Shown in pieces: positions 24,399 to 34,570 of a stretch of 64,000 nucleotides of DNA (its first letter is position 1; every line of letters starts with the position of its first letter). Source of the DNA: Limnohabitans sp. T6-5 (lineage in GTDB: Bacteria > Pseudomonadota > Gammaproteobacteria > Burkholderiales > Burkholderiaceae_C); assembly GCF_003063315.1 (NCBI RefSeq), contig NZ_NERV01000003.1:372001-436000 (forward strand), written 5' to 3'. A program made the translations under genes and the position numbers. Below the pieces are notes generated by a model. The model was given only the letters and a program-made list of their open reading frames with translations, ran no database searches and was not told the origin of the DNA.

Positions 24399-25489
24399 CC
24401 GAGGTGCCACAAGCATTGCCCCAGGGCTACGCTAATCTGCTCAGCGACATCAAGCAGCGGGTCCGCCACGCCCAAACGCGGGCTGTGCTGGCTGTCAATG
24501 CCGAGCTGATTCGGCTTTACTGGGACATTGGCGCGCTGATTGACAAGCGACAGAAACAGGAAGGCTGGGGGGCTGGTGTCATTCCGCGTCTCGCGCGTGA
24601 CCTGCACAATGCACTGCCTGAGGAAAAAGGATTTTCTGAGCGCAATATCAAACGCATGCTGGCCTTCTACCGCGAATATCCGCTGGTGGACTTTGTGCCA
24701 CAAGCTGTGGCACAAAGCGCAGCGACCCCAGAAGTGCCACAGGCTGCGGCACTTTTTGAGGCACAGTTGCTGCAAGCCATTCCCTGGGGGCACCACGCTG
24801 AGCTGATGGCCAAGGTCAAGGACTTACCCACCCGACGCTGGTACATGCAAGCCACCTTGCAACACGGCTGGAGCCGCAGCATCTTGGTGATGCAGATCGA
24901 ATCCGCTGCCCATCACCGCCAGGGCCGCACCGTCAGCAACTTCGCCAGCCGTCTGCCTGCGCCAGATTCGGATTTTGTGCAACAAACCCTCAAAGACCCT
25001 TATCTGTTCGATTTCTTAACCCTCGAACCCGGATTTCACGAACGTGAACTGGAAACCGGCCTTGTGAGCCATCTGGAAAAATTCTTGCTGGAGCTTGGGC
25101 AAGGTTTTGCTTTTGTTGGACGGCAATACCACCTGGCTATCGGCGATCAGGACTTTTACATCGACCTGCTGTTTTATCACCTCAAGCTGCGCTGCTATGT
25201 GGTGATCGACCTCAAGCGCGGCGACTTCAAACCCGAATACGCCGGAAAAATCAACTTCTACTGCAATGTGGTGGACGACAAGCTCCGCCACGAAACCGAT
25301 CAACCCACCATAGGTTTAATTCTGTGCCAGCAGTCCAACCGCGTGCTGGCCGAATACGCCCTGCGCGGCGTCGATAAACCGATTGGCGTTTCCAGCTACG
25401 AACTCACCCGAGCCCTGCCGGAAAACCTTGGGAGCAGTCTGCCCAGCATTGAAGAAATTGAGCGCGAATTGCAGGGGGACGAGGCATGA
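24395..25489 (+). CDS. DUF1016 (YhcG-type) PDDEXK nuclease-domain protein
   Basis: The 364-residue protein has a DUF1016 N-terminal domain (about 10-150, with [14 protein letters not shown] and [18 protein letters not shown]). A PD-(D/E)xK-like nuclease domain follows (about 200-350): [18 protein letters not shown] supplies the Asp, and [13 protein letters not shown] gives the D-L-K variant of ExK. Such genes are common passengers inside type I restriction operons. Whether it modulates restriction or defends independently is unknown. It is coupled to hsdM and hsdS by ATGA-type overlaps. Confidence 0.88.
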   Translation: MTEVPQALPQGYANLLSDIKQRVRHAQTRAVLAVNAELIRLYWDIGALIDKRQKQEGWGAGVIPRLARDLHNALPEEKGFSERNIKRMLAFYREYPLVDFVPQAVAQSAATPEVPQAAALFEAQLLQAIPWGHHAELMAKVKDLPTRRWYMQATLQHGWSRSILVMQIESAAHHRQGRTVSNFASRLPAPDSDFVQQTLKDPYLFDFLTLEPGFHERELETGLVSHLEKFLLELGQGFAFVGRQYHLAIGDQDFYIDLLFYHLKLRCYVVIDLKRGDFKPEYAGKINFYCNVVDDKLRHETDQPTIGLILCQQSNRVLAEYALRGVDKPIGVSSYELTRALPENLGSSLPSIEEIERELQGDEA

Positions 25490-26730
25490 GCGACGTGAAC
25501 TTTTTGGACAAGCTGCTGGATGGCGTGGCAGTTGTGTGGATGCCGCTCGGGCAGGTTGGTGAATTCATTCGCGGCAATGGAATGCAGAAAAAGGATTTCG
25601 TTGAAGACGGATTCCCTGCAATTCACTATGGTCAGATCTACACGCGCTATGGTCTTGCAGCAAACACGGCATTTACTTGTGTCGAAGAGGGATTGGCTAA
25701 ACGTCTAAGAAAAGCGAAAAATAATGACCTCTTATTAGCAACTACCTCTGAAAATGATGAAGACGTAGTGAAGCCACTTGCATGGCTCGGTACCGAAGTC
25801 GCAATTTCTGGTGACATGATGCTTTTTAGGCACAAGCAAAACGTCAAGTACTTAGCCCATTATTTGCAAACGAACGAATTTCAAGAGCAGAAACGAAAAT
25901 ACATCACAGGCGCAAAGGTACGTAGAGTTTCAAGTGGTGATCTATCAAAGATTACCGTTCCCATCCCCTGCCCAGACAACCCCAAAAAATCGCTTGAAAT
26001 CCAAGCCGAAATCGTCCGCATCTTGGACGCCTTCACCGAGCTGACCACCGAGCTGACCGTCCGCAAAAAACAATACAAGCACTACCGCGATCAGTTGTTG
26101 AGTTTTGAAGATGGGGAGGTGGAGTGGAAGACGCTGCCTGAGATGGCTCTTGATTTTGGGCGTGGAAGATCTAAACATCGCCCGAGAAATGACGCAAAGC
26201 TGTATGGTGGCGATATTCCGTTCATACAAACAGGCGATATCAGAAGTGCATCGCACATCATCACGAGATACAGCCAAACCTACAGCGAATTTGGCCTAAA
26301 ACAAAGCAAGTTATGGCCCAAGGGAACGCTTTGCATCACGATTGCGGCCAACATTGCGGAAACATCCATATTGGGCTTTCATGCATGCTTTCCAGACAGA
26401 GTCATTGGCTTTGTTGCTGACCCCCACAAGACCAGTGCCGACTATGTTGAATACATTCTTCAATCAGTAAAAAACAAGCTGGAAGAAAAAGGGAAAGAAA
26501 AGAGTAGCGCACAAAGCAATATCAATCTAGCTACGTTTGAAGAGTTGAGGCTGCCTTTCCCGTCGCTCACAGAACAAACGCGAATCGTCGCCATCCTCGA
26601 GGAATTCGATGCGCTGACGAACTCCATCACCGAAGGCTTGCCCCGCGAAATTGAACTGCGCCAGAAGCAATACGCGCATTACCGCGATTTGCTGCTGAGC
26701 TTTCCCAAACCGCAAGAGGTGATGGCATGA
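25486..26730 (+). CDS. hsdS: type I restriction specificity subunit HsdS
   Basis: The 414-residue protein has two target-recognition domains. TRD1 (about 15-160) is followed by central conserved helices (EIQAEIVRILDAFTELTTEL, about 165-205, then QYKHYRDQLLSFEDGEVEW). TRD2 (about 205-355) is followed by the distal conserved helices (EQTRIVAILEEFDALTNSI, then QKQYAHYRDLLLSF). The two TRDs read different half-sites of a bipartite target. TRD coding DNA (about 25560-25960 and 26150-26560) is more AT-rich than the helices, as expected for swapped TRDs. Confidence 0.95.
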   Translation: MSDVNFLDKLLDGVAVVWMPLGQVGEFIRGNGMQKKDFVEDGFPAIHYGQIYTRYGLAANTAFTCVEEGLAKRLRKAKNNDLLLATTSENDEDVVKPLAWLGTEVAISGDMMLFRHKQNVKYLAHYLQTNEFQEQKRKYITGAKVRRVSSGDLSKITVPIPCPDNPKKSLEIQAEIVRILDAFTELTTELTVRKKQYKHYRDQLLSFEDGEVEWKTLPEMALDFGRGRSKHRPRNDAKLYGGDIPFIQTGDIRSASHIITRYSQTYSEFGLKQSKLWPKGTLCITIAANIAETSILGFHACFPDRVIGFVADPHKTSADYVEYILQSVKNKLEEKGKEKSSAQSNINLATFEELRLPFPSLTEQTRIVAILEEFDALTNSITEGLPREIELRQKQYAHYRDLLLSFPKPQEVMA

Positions 26731-27593
26731 GCGATGCAGACAGCAAAGTCAAACTGTTTGAGTCGCAGCTGATTCGCAACGAGTGGGATGCGGAAGCTGA
26801 GAAATGGTGGTTTTCGGTGGTCGACGTTGTGGCGGTGCTGACCGATCAGCCCGACTACACGCGGGCGCGCAAGTACTGGAGCGTGCTCAAAGTTCGCCTG
26901 AAAAACGAAGGCAGTCAGTTGGCTACAAACTGTAGTCAACTGAAATTGCCCGCCGCCGACGGCAAAAAATACCTGACCGATGTGGCGGACACCGAGCAAA
27001 TCCTGCGGCTTATCCAGTCCATCCCCAGCAAGCGGGCTGAACCTTTCAAGCTGTGGCTGGCCGAAGTGGGCAGCCAGCGCCTGGACCAGTTGCAAGACCC
27101 AGAGTTGTCCATCGATCAGGCCATGCTCGACTACAAGCGGCTTGGCTACACAGACAACTGGATCAACCAGCGGCTCAAGAGCATCGAAATCCGCAAGGAG
27201 CTGACCGACGAGTGGAAAAAAAACGGCTTGCAAGAGGGGCCAGAGTTCGCCTTTTTGACCGACGTGATTTACAAAACCTGGGCCGACAAAACCGCCAAGG
27301 AATACAAGCAGCACAAGGGCCTGAAGAAAGAAAACCTGCGCGACAACATGACCAACAAGGAGTTGATCATGAGCATGTTGGCCGAGCTGTCCACCAAGGA
27401 AATTTCTGAAGCTGTGCAACCGCAAACGCTGGATGCCCACGAATCCGTGGCCAAGCGCGGTGGCGGCGTGGCCCGGCAGGCACGGCTCAAGCTGGAGGCC
27501 GAAACGGGTAAAGAACTGGTCAGCCCGCAAAATGCCAAGCAGCTGCGGGCCCTGGGGCAGGACCCCAGCCCCAAAACAAGGGGCAAAGCATGA
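26727..27593 (+). CDS. BRO/DinD-like protein in the hsd operon
   Basis: The 288-residue protein has an N-terminal Bro-N-type domain (about 8-110: VKLFESQLIRNEWDAEAEKWWFS, ARKYWSVLKVRL, and LTDVADTEQILRLIQSIPS). The middle and C-terminal parts resemble DNA-damage-inducible protein D (WINQRLKSIEIRKELTDEWK). Its C-tail is basic ([16 protein letters not shown] ending). BRO/DinD proteins bind DNA and recur in phages and restriction loci. The function in this operon is unknown. It is coupled on both sides by 4-base overlaps. Confidence 0.82.
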   Translation: MSDADSKVKLFESQLIRNEWDAEAEKWWFSVVDVVAVLTDQPDYTRARKYWSVLKVRLKNEGSQLATNCSQLKLPAADGKKYLTDVADTEQILRLIQSIPSKRAEPFKLWLAEVGSQRLDQLQDPELSIDQAMLDYKRLGYTDNWINQRLKSIEIRKELTDEWKKNGLQEGPEFAFLTDVIYKTWADKTAKEYKQHKGLKKENLRDNMTNKELIMSMLAELSTKEISEAVQPQTLDAHESVAKRGGGVARQARLKLEAETGKELVSPQNAKQLRALGQDPSPKTRGKA

Positions 27594-28618
27594 AGAAGCT
27601 CACCACGCGCGACCAAACCACCGAGTTTCTGCTCTACACCGCGCCCAATGGGGGCATCAAGGTGGAGGTGCTGCTCAACAATGAAACCATTTGGCTGACC
27701 CAAAAGCGCATGGCCGAACTGTTTGGTGTGGGCGTGGCGGCCATTTCCAAGCATCTGGACAACATCTACGAGTCGGGTGAGCTGCAGCTTGAGGCAACTC
27801 TTTCCGTTTTGGAAACAGTTCAACAAGAGGGTTCGCGCCAAGTCGCCCGCAAGCTTGAATATTTCAACCTCGATGCCGTCATCTCGGTCGGCTACCGCGT
27901 CAACTCGGCGCAGGCCACGCAGTTTCGCATCTGGGCCACCCAGCTGATCAAGGAATACATCATCAAGGGCTTTGCCATGGATGATGAGCGCCTGAAAAAC
28001 GGGCGCTTCTTTGGCCAGGATTATTTTCGTGAGTTGCTGGAGCGGGTCCGTTCCATTCGGGCCAGTGAGCGGCGCATTTACCAGCAGATCACTGATATTT
28101 TTGCCGAGTGCAGCATCGACTACGACCCCAAGTCAGAGACCACGCGGCTGTTTTACGCCCATGTGCAAGACAAGTTCCACTTTGCCATCACGGGGCAGAC
28201 TTCGGCTGAGATCATTTCGCGCCAAGCCGATGCCAGCAAGCCCTTGATGGGCTTGAGCACCTTTAAAAATGCACCCGCTGGCCGTGTGTTGAAGTCGGAC
28301 ACGCTGGTGGCCAAAAACTATTTGAGCGAGCCGGACATCAAAAAATTGGAGCGTGCGGTGGCCGCTTTTTTTGATTACATCGAACGCATCATCGAGCAGC
28401 GGACCAGCTTCACCATGACGGGCTTTGCCGAGAGCGTCGACAAGTTTTTGGCCTTCAATGAATACCGTGTTCTGGAAGGCTACGGCAGCATCAGCCGCGA
28501 ACAGGCTGACCATATAGCGCTGGCCGAGTATGAAAAATTCAACAAGCAGCAAGGCATCGAATCCGATTTCGACCGCCAAATCAAAAAGCTGCTGCACAAA
28601 GGGAGTGCAGGGAAGTGA
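27590..28618 (+). CDS. rhuM: RhuM family protein
   Basis: The 342-residue protein has a RhuM core: [32 protein letters not shown] (HTH-like, about 32-62), [24 protein letters not shown] and [17 protein letters not shown]-terminal Fic-like helical part follows. RhuM was named from a Salmonella pathogenicity island, but the family is most often found inside type I restriction operons, as here. Molecular role unknown. Both junctions overlap by 4 bases with neighbours. Confidence 0.9.
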   Translation: MKKLTTRDQTTEFLLYTAPNGGIKVEVLLNNETIWLTQKRMAELFGVGVAAISKHLDNIYESGELQLEATLSVLETVQQEGSRQVARKLEYFNLDAVISVGYRVNSAQATQFRIWATQLIKEYIIKGFAMDDERLKNGRFFGQDYFRELLERVRSIRASERRIYQQITDIFAECSIDYDPKSETTRLFYAHVQDKFHFAITGQTSAEIISRQADASKPLMGLSTFKNAPAGRVLKSDTLVAKNYLSEPDIKKLERAVAAFFDYIERIIEQRTSFTMTGFAESVDKFLAFNEYRVLEGYGSISREQADHIALAEYEKFNKQQGIESDFDRQIKKLLHKGSAGK

Positions 28619-31600
28619 TCGACTACAAAACCATTGCCGAGTCCAAAAACTTCATCGTTTTGGACAGGTACACCAAAGATTGGCAAGTCAATGACAGCTA
28701 CCAGAGCGAGAGCGAGCTGGAGCGTGAACTGATTGAAGACCTGCGCAATCAAGGCTACGAGTACCTACCAGCGCTGAACACACCCGAGGCCTTGCTGGCC
28801 AATGTGCGCGTGCAGTTGCAAGCGCTCAACAACGTGGTGTTTTCTGATGCGGAGTGGCAACGCTTTGTAGAGAATTGGTTGGACAAAGGCAGCGATGGCA
28901 TCGTGGAGAAGACCCGTAAGGTTCACGACGACTACATCCACGACTTTGTGTTTGACGATGGGCGCATCCAGAACATCTACTTGGTGCTCAAAGACGAAAA
29001 ACGCATTGCGCACAACAAATTGCAGGTCATCAAGCAATTTGAGCAGGCAGGCACGCAAGCCAACCGCTATGACGTGACGATTTTGGTGAACGGCCTGCCA
29101 CTGGTGCAGGTCGAGTTAAAGAAGCGCGGGGTCGCCATTCGCGAGGCGTTTAACCAAGTGCACCGCTACAGCAAAGAGAGCTTCAACAGCGCGAACTCGC
29201 TGTTCAAGTATTTGCAGCTGTTCGTGATTTCCAACGGCACCGACACGCGCTACTTTGCCAACACCACGCAGCGCAACAAAAACACTTACGACTTCACCAT
29301 GAACTGGGCGAAGGCGGACAACAGCCTGATCAAGGACCTGAAAGACTTCACAGCCACCTTTTTCCAAAAGCAGACTTTGCTCAAGGTGTTGCTGCAATAT
29401 TCGGTGTTTGATGTCAGCGACACCTTGCTGATCATGCGCCCTTACCAAATTGCCGCCACCGAGCGCATTTTGTGGAAGATCACCAGCACCTTCCATGCCA
29501 AGAGCTGGAGCAAGCTGGAGGGCGGTGGCTTTATTTGGCACACCACCGGCTCGGGCAAAACGCTGACCAGCTTCAAGGCGGCGCGTTTGGCCACCGAACT
29601 CGACTTTGTGGACAAGGTGTTCTTTGTGGTAGACCGAAAGGATCTGGACTACCAGACCATGAAGGAATACCAACGGTTTTCGCCCGACAGCGTGAACGGA
29701 TCAGACAGCACGGCAGGCCTCAAGCGCAACCTGGAAAAAGACGACAACAAGATCATCGTCACCACCATCCAAAAGCTCAACAACCTGATGCGCACCGAGT
29801 CCGACTTGGCCATTTACGGCAAGCAAGTGGTGTTCATTTTTGATGAGTGCCACCGCAGCCAGTTTGGCGAAGCGCAGAAGAACCTGAAGAAGAAGTTCAA
29901 GAAGTTCTGCCAGTTTGGCTTCACCGGCACGCCGATTTTTCCGGAGAACGCCCTGGGCGCTGAAACCACTGCCAGCGTGTTTGGCAGTGAGCTGCATTCG
30001 TATGTAATCACCGACGCCATTCGGGATGAAAAGGTGCTGAAGTTCAAGGTGGACTACAACGATGTGCGCCCACAGTTCAAGACCATCGAAACCGAGCAGG
30101 ACGAAAAGAAGCTGAGCGCGGCCGAAAACAAACAGGCCTTGCTGCACCCCAAGCGGATTGAAGAAATTTCGCAGTACATCCTGAGCAACTTCCGCCGTAA
30201 AACCCACCGCCTGCAGCTGGGCGCTTCACAGGCTGGCAAAGGCTTCAACGCCATGTTTGCCGTCAGCAGCGTGGACGCGGCCAAGTTGTATTACGAGTCT
30301 TTCAAAGACCTGCAAAAGGCCGTCGACAAGCCTTTGCGCGTGGCCACCATTTTTTCGTTCGCCGCCAACGAAGAGCAAGAAGCCATTGGCGATATCCAAG
30401 ACGAGAGCCTGGAAGTCTCGGCCCTCAACAGCAGCGCCAAAGAATTTTTGACCGCCGCCATTGCGGACTACAACACGCACTTCAAGACCAGCTTCAGCGT
30501 GGACAGTAACGGCTTCCAGAACTACTACCGCGACCTTGCCAAGCAGGTCAAGGCGGGCGAGATTGACTTGCTGATTGTGGTGGGCATGTTCCTTACGGGC
30601 TTTGACGCCCCCAGGCTAAACACCTTGTTTGTGGACAAGAACCTGCGCTTCCATGGCCTGATTCAAGCGTTTTCCCGCACCAACCGCATCTTTGACGCCA
30701 CCAAGACGTTTGGCAACATCGTGACCTTCCGAGATCTGGAAAAAGCCACGGTCGACGCCATCACCTTGTTTGGCGACAAGAACACTAAAAACGTGGTGCT
30801 GGAGAAAAGCTACAAGGAATACATGGAAGGCTTCACCGACATCGTGACGGGTGAGGCACGCCGTGGTTTCGTCGAGGTGGTGGGGGAGCTGGAACAGCGC
30901 TTTCCTGACCCATCGGCCATCCACAAAGAAGCCGACAAAAAGGCCTTTGCCAAAGTGTTTGGCGAATATTTGCGCATTGAAAACGTGTTGCAAAACTTCG
31001 ATGAGTTCGCCAGCCTGCGCGCCGCGCAAAGTCTGGACGTGCGCGATGCGGCGGCAGTGGAGGCCTTCAAGGCGCAGCACGGACTGAGCGACACCGAGTT
31101 CGCGGCCATGCAAAGTGTGCAGATTCCCAGTGAGCGGGCGATTCAAGACTACCGCTCGGCCTACAACGATATTCGCGATTGGCTGCGCCGCCAGCGTGAG
31201 GGCGGGGCACCAGAGCAGTCCAACGTCGATTGGGACGATGTGGTGTTTGAGGTGGATTTGCTCAAGTCGCAGGAGATCAACCTCGACTACATCCTTGAGC
31301 TGATCTTTGACAACAACAAAAAAACCAAGACCAAAGCCGATTTGGTCGAAGACGTGCGCCGGGCCATTCGCGCCAGCCTGGGCAACCGCGCCAAAGAAAG
31401 TTTGTTGGTCGACTTCATCAACCAGACCGACCTGAGCCAGTTCGACGACAAAGCCAGCGTCATCGAAGCCTTCTTCACCTATGCGCAAGCTGAACAGCTG
31501 CGCGAAGCGCAAGAACTGATCAGCTCAGAAAACCTGAACGCCGACGCCGCCAAGCGCTACATCGTCCACTCACTCAAACGCGAGTACGCCAGCGACAACG

Positions 31601-31734
31601 GCACCGAACTCAACGCCATGCTCCCCAAAATGAGCCCCCTGAACCCGCTTTACCTGACCAAAAAGCAGACTGTGTTTCAAAAAGTGGCTGCGTTTGTGGA
31701 GAAATTTAAGGGGGTTGGTGGGGGGATTGGCTAG
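28615..31734 (+). CDS. hsdR: type I restriction endonuclease/translocase subunit HsdR
   Basis: HsdR translocates DNA by ATP hydrolysis and cleaves it at a distance from the recognition site. The 1039-residue protein has an N-terminal nuclease domain (about 20-250; PD-ExK core ending VQVELKKRG near 160-170). The SF2 helicase follows: Walker [11 protein letters not shown] (about 308), DEAD-box variant DECHRSQ (about 411), motif III FTGTP, and [16 protein letters not shown] with QAFSRTNR in the second RecA domain. The helical C-terminus binds HsdM. The start is GTG at 28615, overlapping rhuM's TGA. Complete. Confidence 0.96.
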   Translation: MIDYKTIAESKNFIVLDRYTKDWQVNDSYQSESELERELIEDLRNQGYEYLPALNTPEALLANVRVQLQALNNVVFSDAEWQRFVENWLDKGSDGIVEKTRKVHDDYIHDFVFDDGRIQNIYLVLKDEKRIAHNKLQVIKQFEQAGTQANRYDVTILVNGLPLVQVELKKRGVAIREAFNQVHRYSKESFNSANSLFKYLQLFVISNGTDTRYFANTTQRNKNTYDFTMNWAKADNSLIKDLKDFTATFFQKQTLLKVLLQYSVFDVSDTLLIMRPYQIAATERILWKITSTFHAKSWSKLEGGGFIWHTTGSGKTLTSFKAARLATELDFVDKVFFVVDRKDLDYQTMKEYQRFSPDSVNGSDSTAGLKRNLEKDDNKIIVTTIQKLNNLMRTESDLAIYGKQVVFIFDECHRSQFGEAQKNLKKKFKKFCQFGFTGTPIFPENALGAETTASVFGSELHSYVITDAIRDEKVLKFKVDYNDVRPQFKTIETEQDEKKLSAAENKQALLHPKRIEEISQYILSNFRRKTHRLQLGASQAGKGFNAMFAVSSVDAAKLYYESFKDLQKAVDKPLRVATIFSFAANEEQEAIGDIQDESLEVSALNSSAKEFLTAAIADYNTHFKTSFSVDSNGFQNYYRDLAKQVKAGEIDLLIVVGMFLTGFDAPRLNTLFVDKNLRFHGLIQAFSRTNRIFDATKTFGNIVTFRDLEKATVDAITLFGDKNTKNVVLEKSYKEYMEGFTDIVTGEARRGFVEVVGELEQRFPDPSAIHKEADKKAFAKVFGEYLRIENVLQNFDEFASLRAAQSLDVRDAAAVEAFKAQHGLSDTEFAAMQSVQIPSERAIQDYRSAYNDIRDWLRRQREGGAPEQSNVDWDDVVFEVDLLKSQEINLDYILELIFDNNKKTKTKADLVEDVRRAIRASLGNRAKESLLVDFINQTDLSQFDDKASVIEAFFTYAQAEQLREAQELISSENLNADAAKRYIVHSLKREYASDNGTELNAMLPKMSPLNPLYLTKKQTVFQKVAAFVEKFKGVGGGIG

Positions 31735-31790
31735 CGTTTCCACATTTTTGAGGATTTTTCTGTACGTGCCTGGAGATAACAAGCTGGGCG

Positions 31791-31979
31791 GAGCACCAAG
31801 ATCTCGGCCAAGCGCCCCTCGGGCGTGGTGCGCAAGGCAAACAACTCACACCGCGCTGCAGCCTCCAGCGTGGCCCCGAAGCGGGTGCGGATGGCTTCGT
31901 CCAAGGCGGCGTCTTTGGCGCAGTGGTCCTTTGGGGTGAGTTCGGTGAACCAGAAGTGGAGGATTGATTGGGGATTCAC
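31791..31979 (-). pseudogene. DUF924 5'-end fragment
   Basis: The minus strand from the GTG at 31979 codes for MNPQSILHFWFTELTPKDH and on to EGRLAEILVL, matching residues 1-64 of the DUF924 copies at 17892 and 20307. Homology then stops abruptly near 31791, and unrelated sequence follows up to the hsdR stop. The usual ATG is GTG here. The fragment marks a recombination border between the hsd operon and the AT-rich operon; nothing else is seen in the 321-base gap 31735-32055. Confidence 0.85.
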
Positions 31980-32055
31980 GTATCAGGTAATAAACATGAC
32001 AAAAAGAACGGACCAGTGACATATGAACGTTCTGCACTCTCTTAGTCTTGGTCAA

Positions 32056-33195
32056 TTAAATCGGAACCAGATATAGGATCAATTCGTTCGTTCCTTGACG
32101 AGCATTACGATTAGACTTATTTCCACCAAGAGTGCTAAATACGGATGCAACTTCTCGCTTCTTGACTTTGAAATACTGTGCGGACAAGGCTTCTACGATT
32201 TCGCCCGATAAACCGTTTGAGGCAACTCCGGCAGGGAACGTCACTATTGAATGAGCTCCTTGGGCAGCAATACCCAGCATAAGGCGATCAAATTCGTCGA
32301 TAGACTTTGTTAGTAAACAAAATGCAGATTGAGGTCGCTGTGTAATTGGCGGATATCTGCCACTACCCTCTGCCGTTATTGCTTTTCCAGTGACAACTGT
32401 TTCAAGTACATGATAAAATCTACTATATTGAACCTCTGAATACGGAGGGTCAACAAAAACTAAATCCCCATCGTTTAGGTTTTCTGTAACATCTAGAGCA
32501 TTTTTTTGTTTTACCTCTCCTCGAACTTTTGCCCAAGTAGTACTTAATTTATTTAATGCTTGTGTAGTTTCTAAAAAAACATCTTTCCGCCATGCATTTA
32601 ATAAGTGTGGTAGTGATGTCTCAGTAGTTGAGAAAGGTTGTGCTGTGTGTCCTGGTGCCGCAGCACACGAACTAGCAGCAGAAATCAAAGCTGCCAATTT
32701 TGTAGCACGATTCTTCTTATTTACAGTAGCTCTTAGTGCGTCAATCGCCAACGCTTGCTGAATGCTGTAGTAGTATCCTCCGTATGCACGGGTTATTGGA
32801 TATCGTGGAGAGCTTAGTTCAGCGATTACTCTTGTGCGGCCAATCCACTCAATCGATTCGGGACCATTAGTTGGTTGCTGGCCAAGAGCAAGTACTTCCT
32901 TTAAAAATGCAGGATCTTCGTGTATCCAATTGGAGGCTTCTCTATACCAAACGTCATGTACTTTCTGAAGGTCAAAGCCTTTTGTTCTGCAAATAACTGC
33001 TTCGGTAAGTGTTGTTGCATATTTTTGAAGATCAGAAGCGAGAACGGGGAGTTCAGTTCGTTGTGCTACAAAGGAAGAGACAGCCCCAGAACCACAAAAT
33101 AAATCTACAAATCTACGGCGATCTTTTGTTTTTTCTTCTATAAGATGTCCAAGCCCGTTTGTAAGCATGGCTCTTTTTGAACCCATGTATTTCAT
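32056..33195 (-). CDS. D12-class DNA adenine methyltransferase
   Basis: The 379-residue protein has YMGSKR near the N-terminus, SAM motif I FVDLFCGSGAV (about 25-35), and catalytic motif IV VFVDPPYSEVQYSR (about 247-260). This order (I before IV) is that of Dam-like alpha enzymes that methylate N6-adenine. A long insertion (about 95-235) separates the two and probably holds target recognition. The ATG at 33195 overlaps the upstream gene's TGA (ATGA), so translation is coupled; an ATG at 33234 is the longer alternative. It is the last gene of an AT-rich three-gene operon. Confidence 0.9.
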   Translation of the reverse strand: MKYMGSKRAMLTNGLGHLIEEKTKDRRRFVDLFCGSGAVSSFVAQRTELPVLASDLQKYATTLTEAVICRTKGFDLQKVHDVWYREASNWIHEDPAFLKEVLALGQQPTNGPESIEWIGRTRVIAELSSPRYPITRAYGGYYYSIQQALAIDALRATVNKKNRATKLAALISAASSCAAAPGHTAQPFSTTETSLPHLLNAWRKDVFLETTQALNKLSTTWAKVRGEVKQKNALDVTENLNDGDLVFVDPPYSEVQYSRFYHVLETVVTGKAITAEGSGRYPPITQRPQSAFCLLTKSIDEFDRLMLGIAAQGAHSIVTFPAGVASNGLSGEIVEALSAQYFKVKKREVASVFSTLGGNKSNRNARQGTNELILYLVPI

Positions 33196-34568
33196 GGTTG
33201 TAGGCCCCACTGCGGAATGCAGGTTGCTTGGCATAACAAGTGAAAATTCACGGCCGGATTCGCAAAGAATGCCGCGCGAGTTACAGGAGTAGTAGCCTTT
33301 CCATACTCTCTGACTGCATCTTCAGTTGCAATTAATAAATCTTGGTGCAATGATCGACGATCATCTCTGATATCTTCAAAACGTTCAATTAAACCATGTT
33401 CAATTGAAATAGGTTCTAGCCAAAAATCTAGTTCATTGCCATGTTTATATCCAGCATCTTTAAGTAGTCCATTGACTACACCTGTTGCCATACGTAAAAG
33501 CAAAGTCGCTCTAGCCAATACCGGAGTAGGATCCTGCGGGGTTTTTGATGTGTCGCAAGCCGCTGCAATGAGTGGAAAAACACCTTGACTAGTTAAAAAA
33601 TTCTCTGATATACAATTCAACATAGGTTCTGCTGCACAAAGTCGTTCGTGAGCAGATCTGATTTCAGTTTGCATTTCTACCGTATTTGGGTCCCGTCCAA
33701 GTTGGTTACGTAGTTTCTCTAATGCTTGATCCTGTAGCCCTTTTTTTAAAATGTGTTTGTCTAGATCTAAAAAAGTTGCCCCAGGTGTTGGTTGAAAAGT
33801 ATTCCAAAAATTCTCGATAAATGAAACCGCTTGATTTAGATTGGCCCTATGTGGTGTCAAGACACGCGGAGAATAGCTACACAGATTTCTAAAAGTTTTG
33901 TCTGTCAGACCTTGTTCTAAGTCGAAAGCCCAATCTGACAACCACCTTGCTGATATTTGAGCTGAATTTACACCGGGAAACGCATGAGCAATCAGATTTG
34001 GGAGTGTGGTTCCAAATATATCTGCCATATGAGGTAGGGCTGCGGCTCCACCGCTACTGTTGTGGATTACCTCGGGTAACGCTAACCAAACCATTGTGTG
34101 AGTACCCTTTGCGTTCGGTAACTGTCCACAGCGCGTTTTTCTGGTTTTTGCGGGGTTATCGATGACTTGCAGACTTCCTGTGCTGTCCAGAACGGCATTC
34201 CATTCATTGAAAGCACCAAGACCACACGAAGATAATATTGCTTGCGCAGCACGGAGCTCCGCGTAGTATCCAAGATGCCAACTTGTATGTCCGTCACCAG
34301 ACAAGTAGGCGCTCAGTGCTCTAGATAAATATGACCATCCGTCTATGCAATGATTTGGTGCTGCTAGTGCCAAATATTCTGCAACTTCAGCAGGGCTAAT
34401 AGCCGATGCCAGTGTTGGATGCATATCAAGTGTTACACCTTGACTTGCTTTGTGATTGGGCTGGCACCAAGGGCCAGTTCCATTGGAAATGACCCTTGAT
34501 AGTGCTGCAACTATCGTTGCACGATCAGCTTTTGCGATCTGACCGGATTCATATGGAGATAGCGCCAT
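33192..34568 (-). CDS. unknown 458-aa protein between DGQHR and methyltransferase genes
   Basis: I do not recognise this family. The protein is soluble, mostly helical by composition, with no signal peptide, no membrane segment and no obvious P-loop, PD-ExK, HNH or PLD motif. Notable features are WSYLSRALSAYLSGDGHTSWHLGYYAELRAAQAI near 96-130 (an Arg/His-rich helix pair somewhat like a HEPN core, but unproven) and a charged helical C-half. Start ATG at 34568, 2 bases after the DGQHR gene stop, and coupled to the methyltransferase by ATGA. Low GC compared with the flanks points to acquisition. It could be an effector, adaptor or restriction subunit of the operon. Confidence 0.8.
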   Translation of the reverse strand: MALSPYESGQIAKADRATIVAALSRVISNGTGPWCQPNHKASQGVTLDMHPTLASAISPAEVAEYLALAAPNHCIDGWSYLSRALSAYLSGDGHTSWHLGYYAELRAAQAILSSCGLGAFNEWNAVLDSTGSLQVIDNPAKTRKTRCGQLPNAKGTHTMVWLALPEVIHNSSGGAAALPHMADIFGTTLPNLIAHAFPGVNSAQISARWLSDWAFDLEQGLTDKTFRNLCSYSPRVLTPHRANLNQAVSFIENFWNTFQPTPGATFLDLDKHILKKGLQDQALEKLRNQLGRDPNTVEMQTEIRSAHERLCAAEPMLNCISENFLTSQGVFPLIAAACDTSKTPQDPTPVLARATLLLRMATGVVNGLLKDAGYKHGNELDFWLEPISIEHGLIERFEDIRDDRRSLHQDLLIATEDAVREYGKATTPVTRAAFFANPAVNFHLLCQATCIPQWGLQP

Positions 34569-34570
34569 AT

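Noticed and set aside
26727..28618. BRO/DinD-like and RhuM genes as signs of a prophage
   Set aside because: No integrase, capsid, tail, terminase or lysis gene is found, and these families are common inside type I restriction operons.
31735..31990. Longer ORF reading out of the DUF924 fragment toward hsdR
   Set aside because: Only the first 64 codons match DUF924; the rest (a few codons ending near 31731) is unrelated junction sequence.
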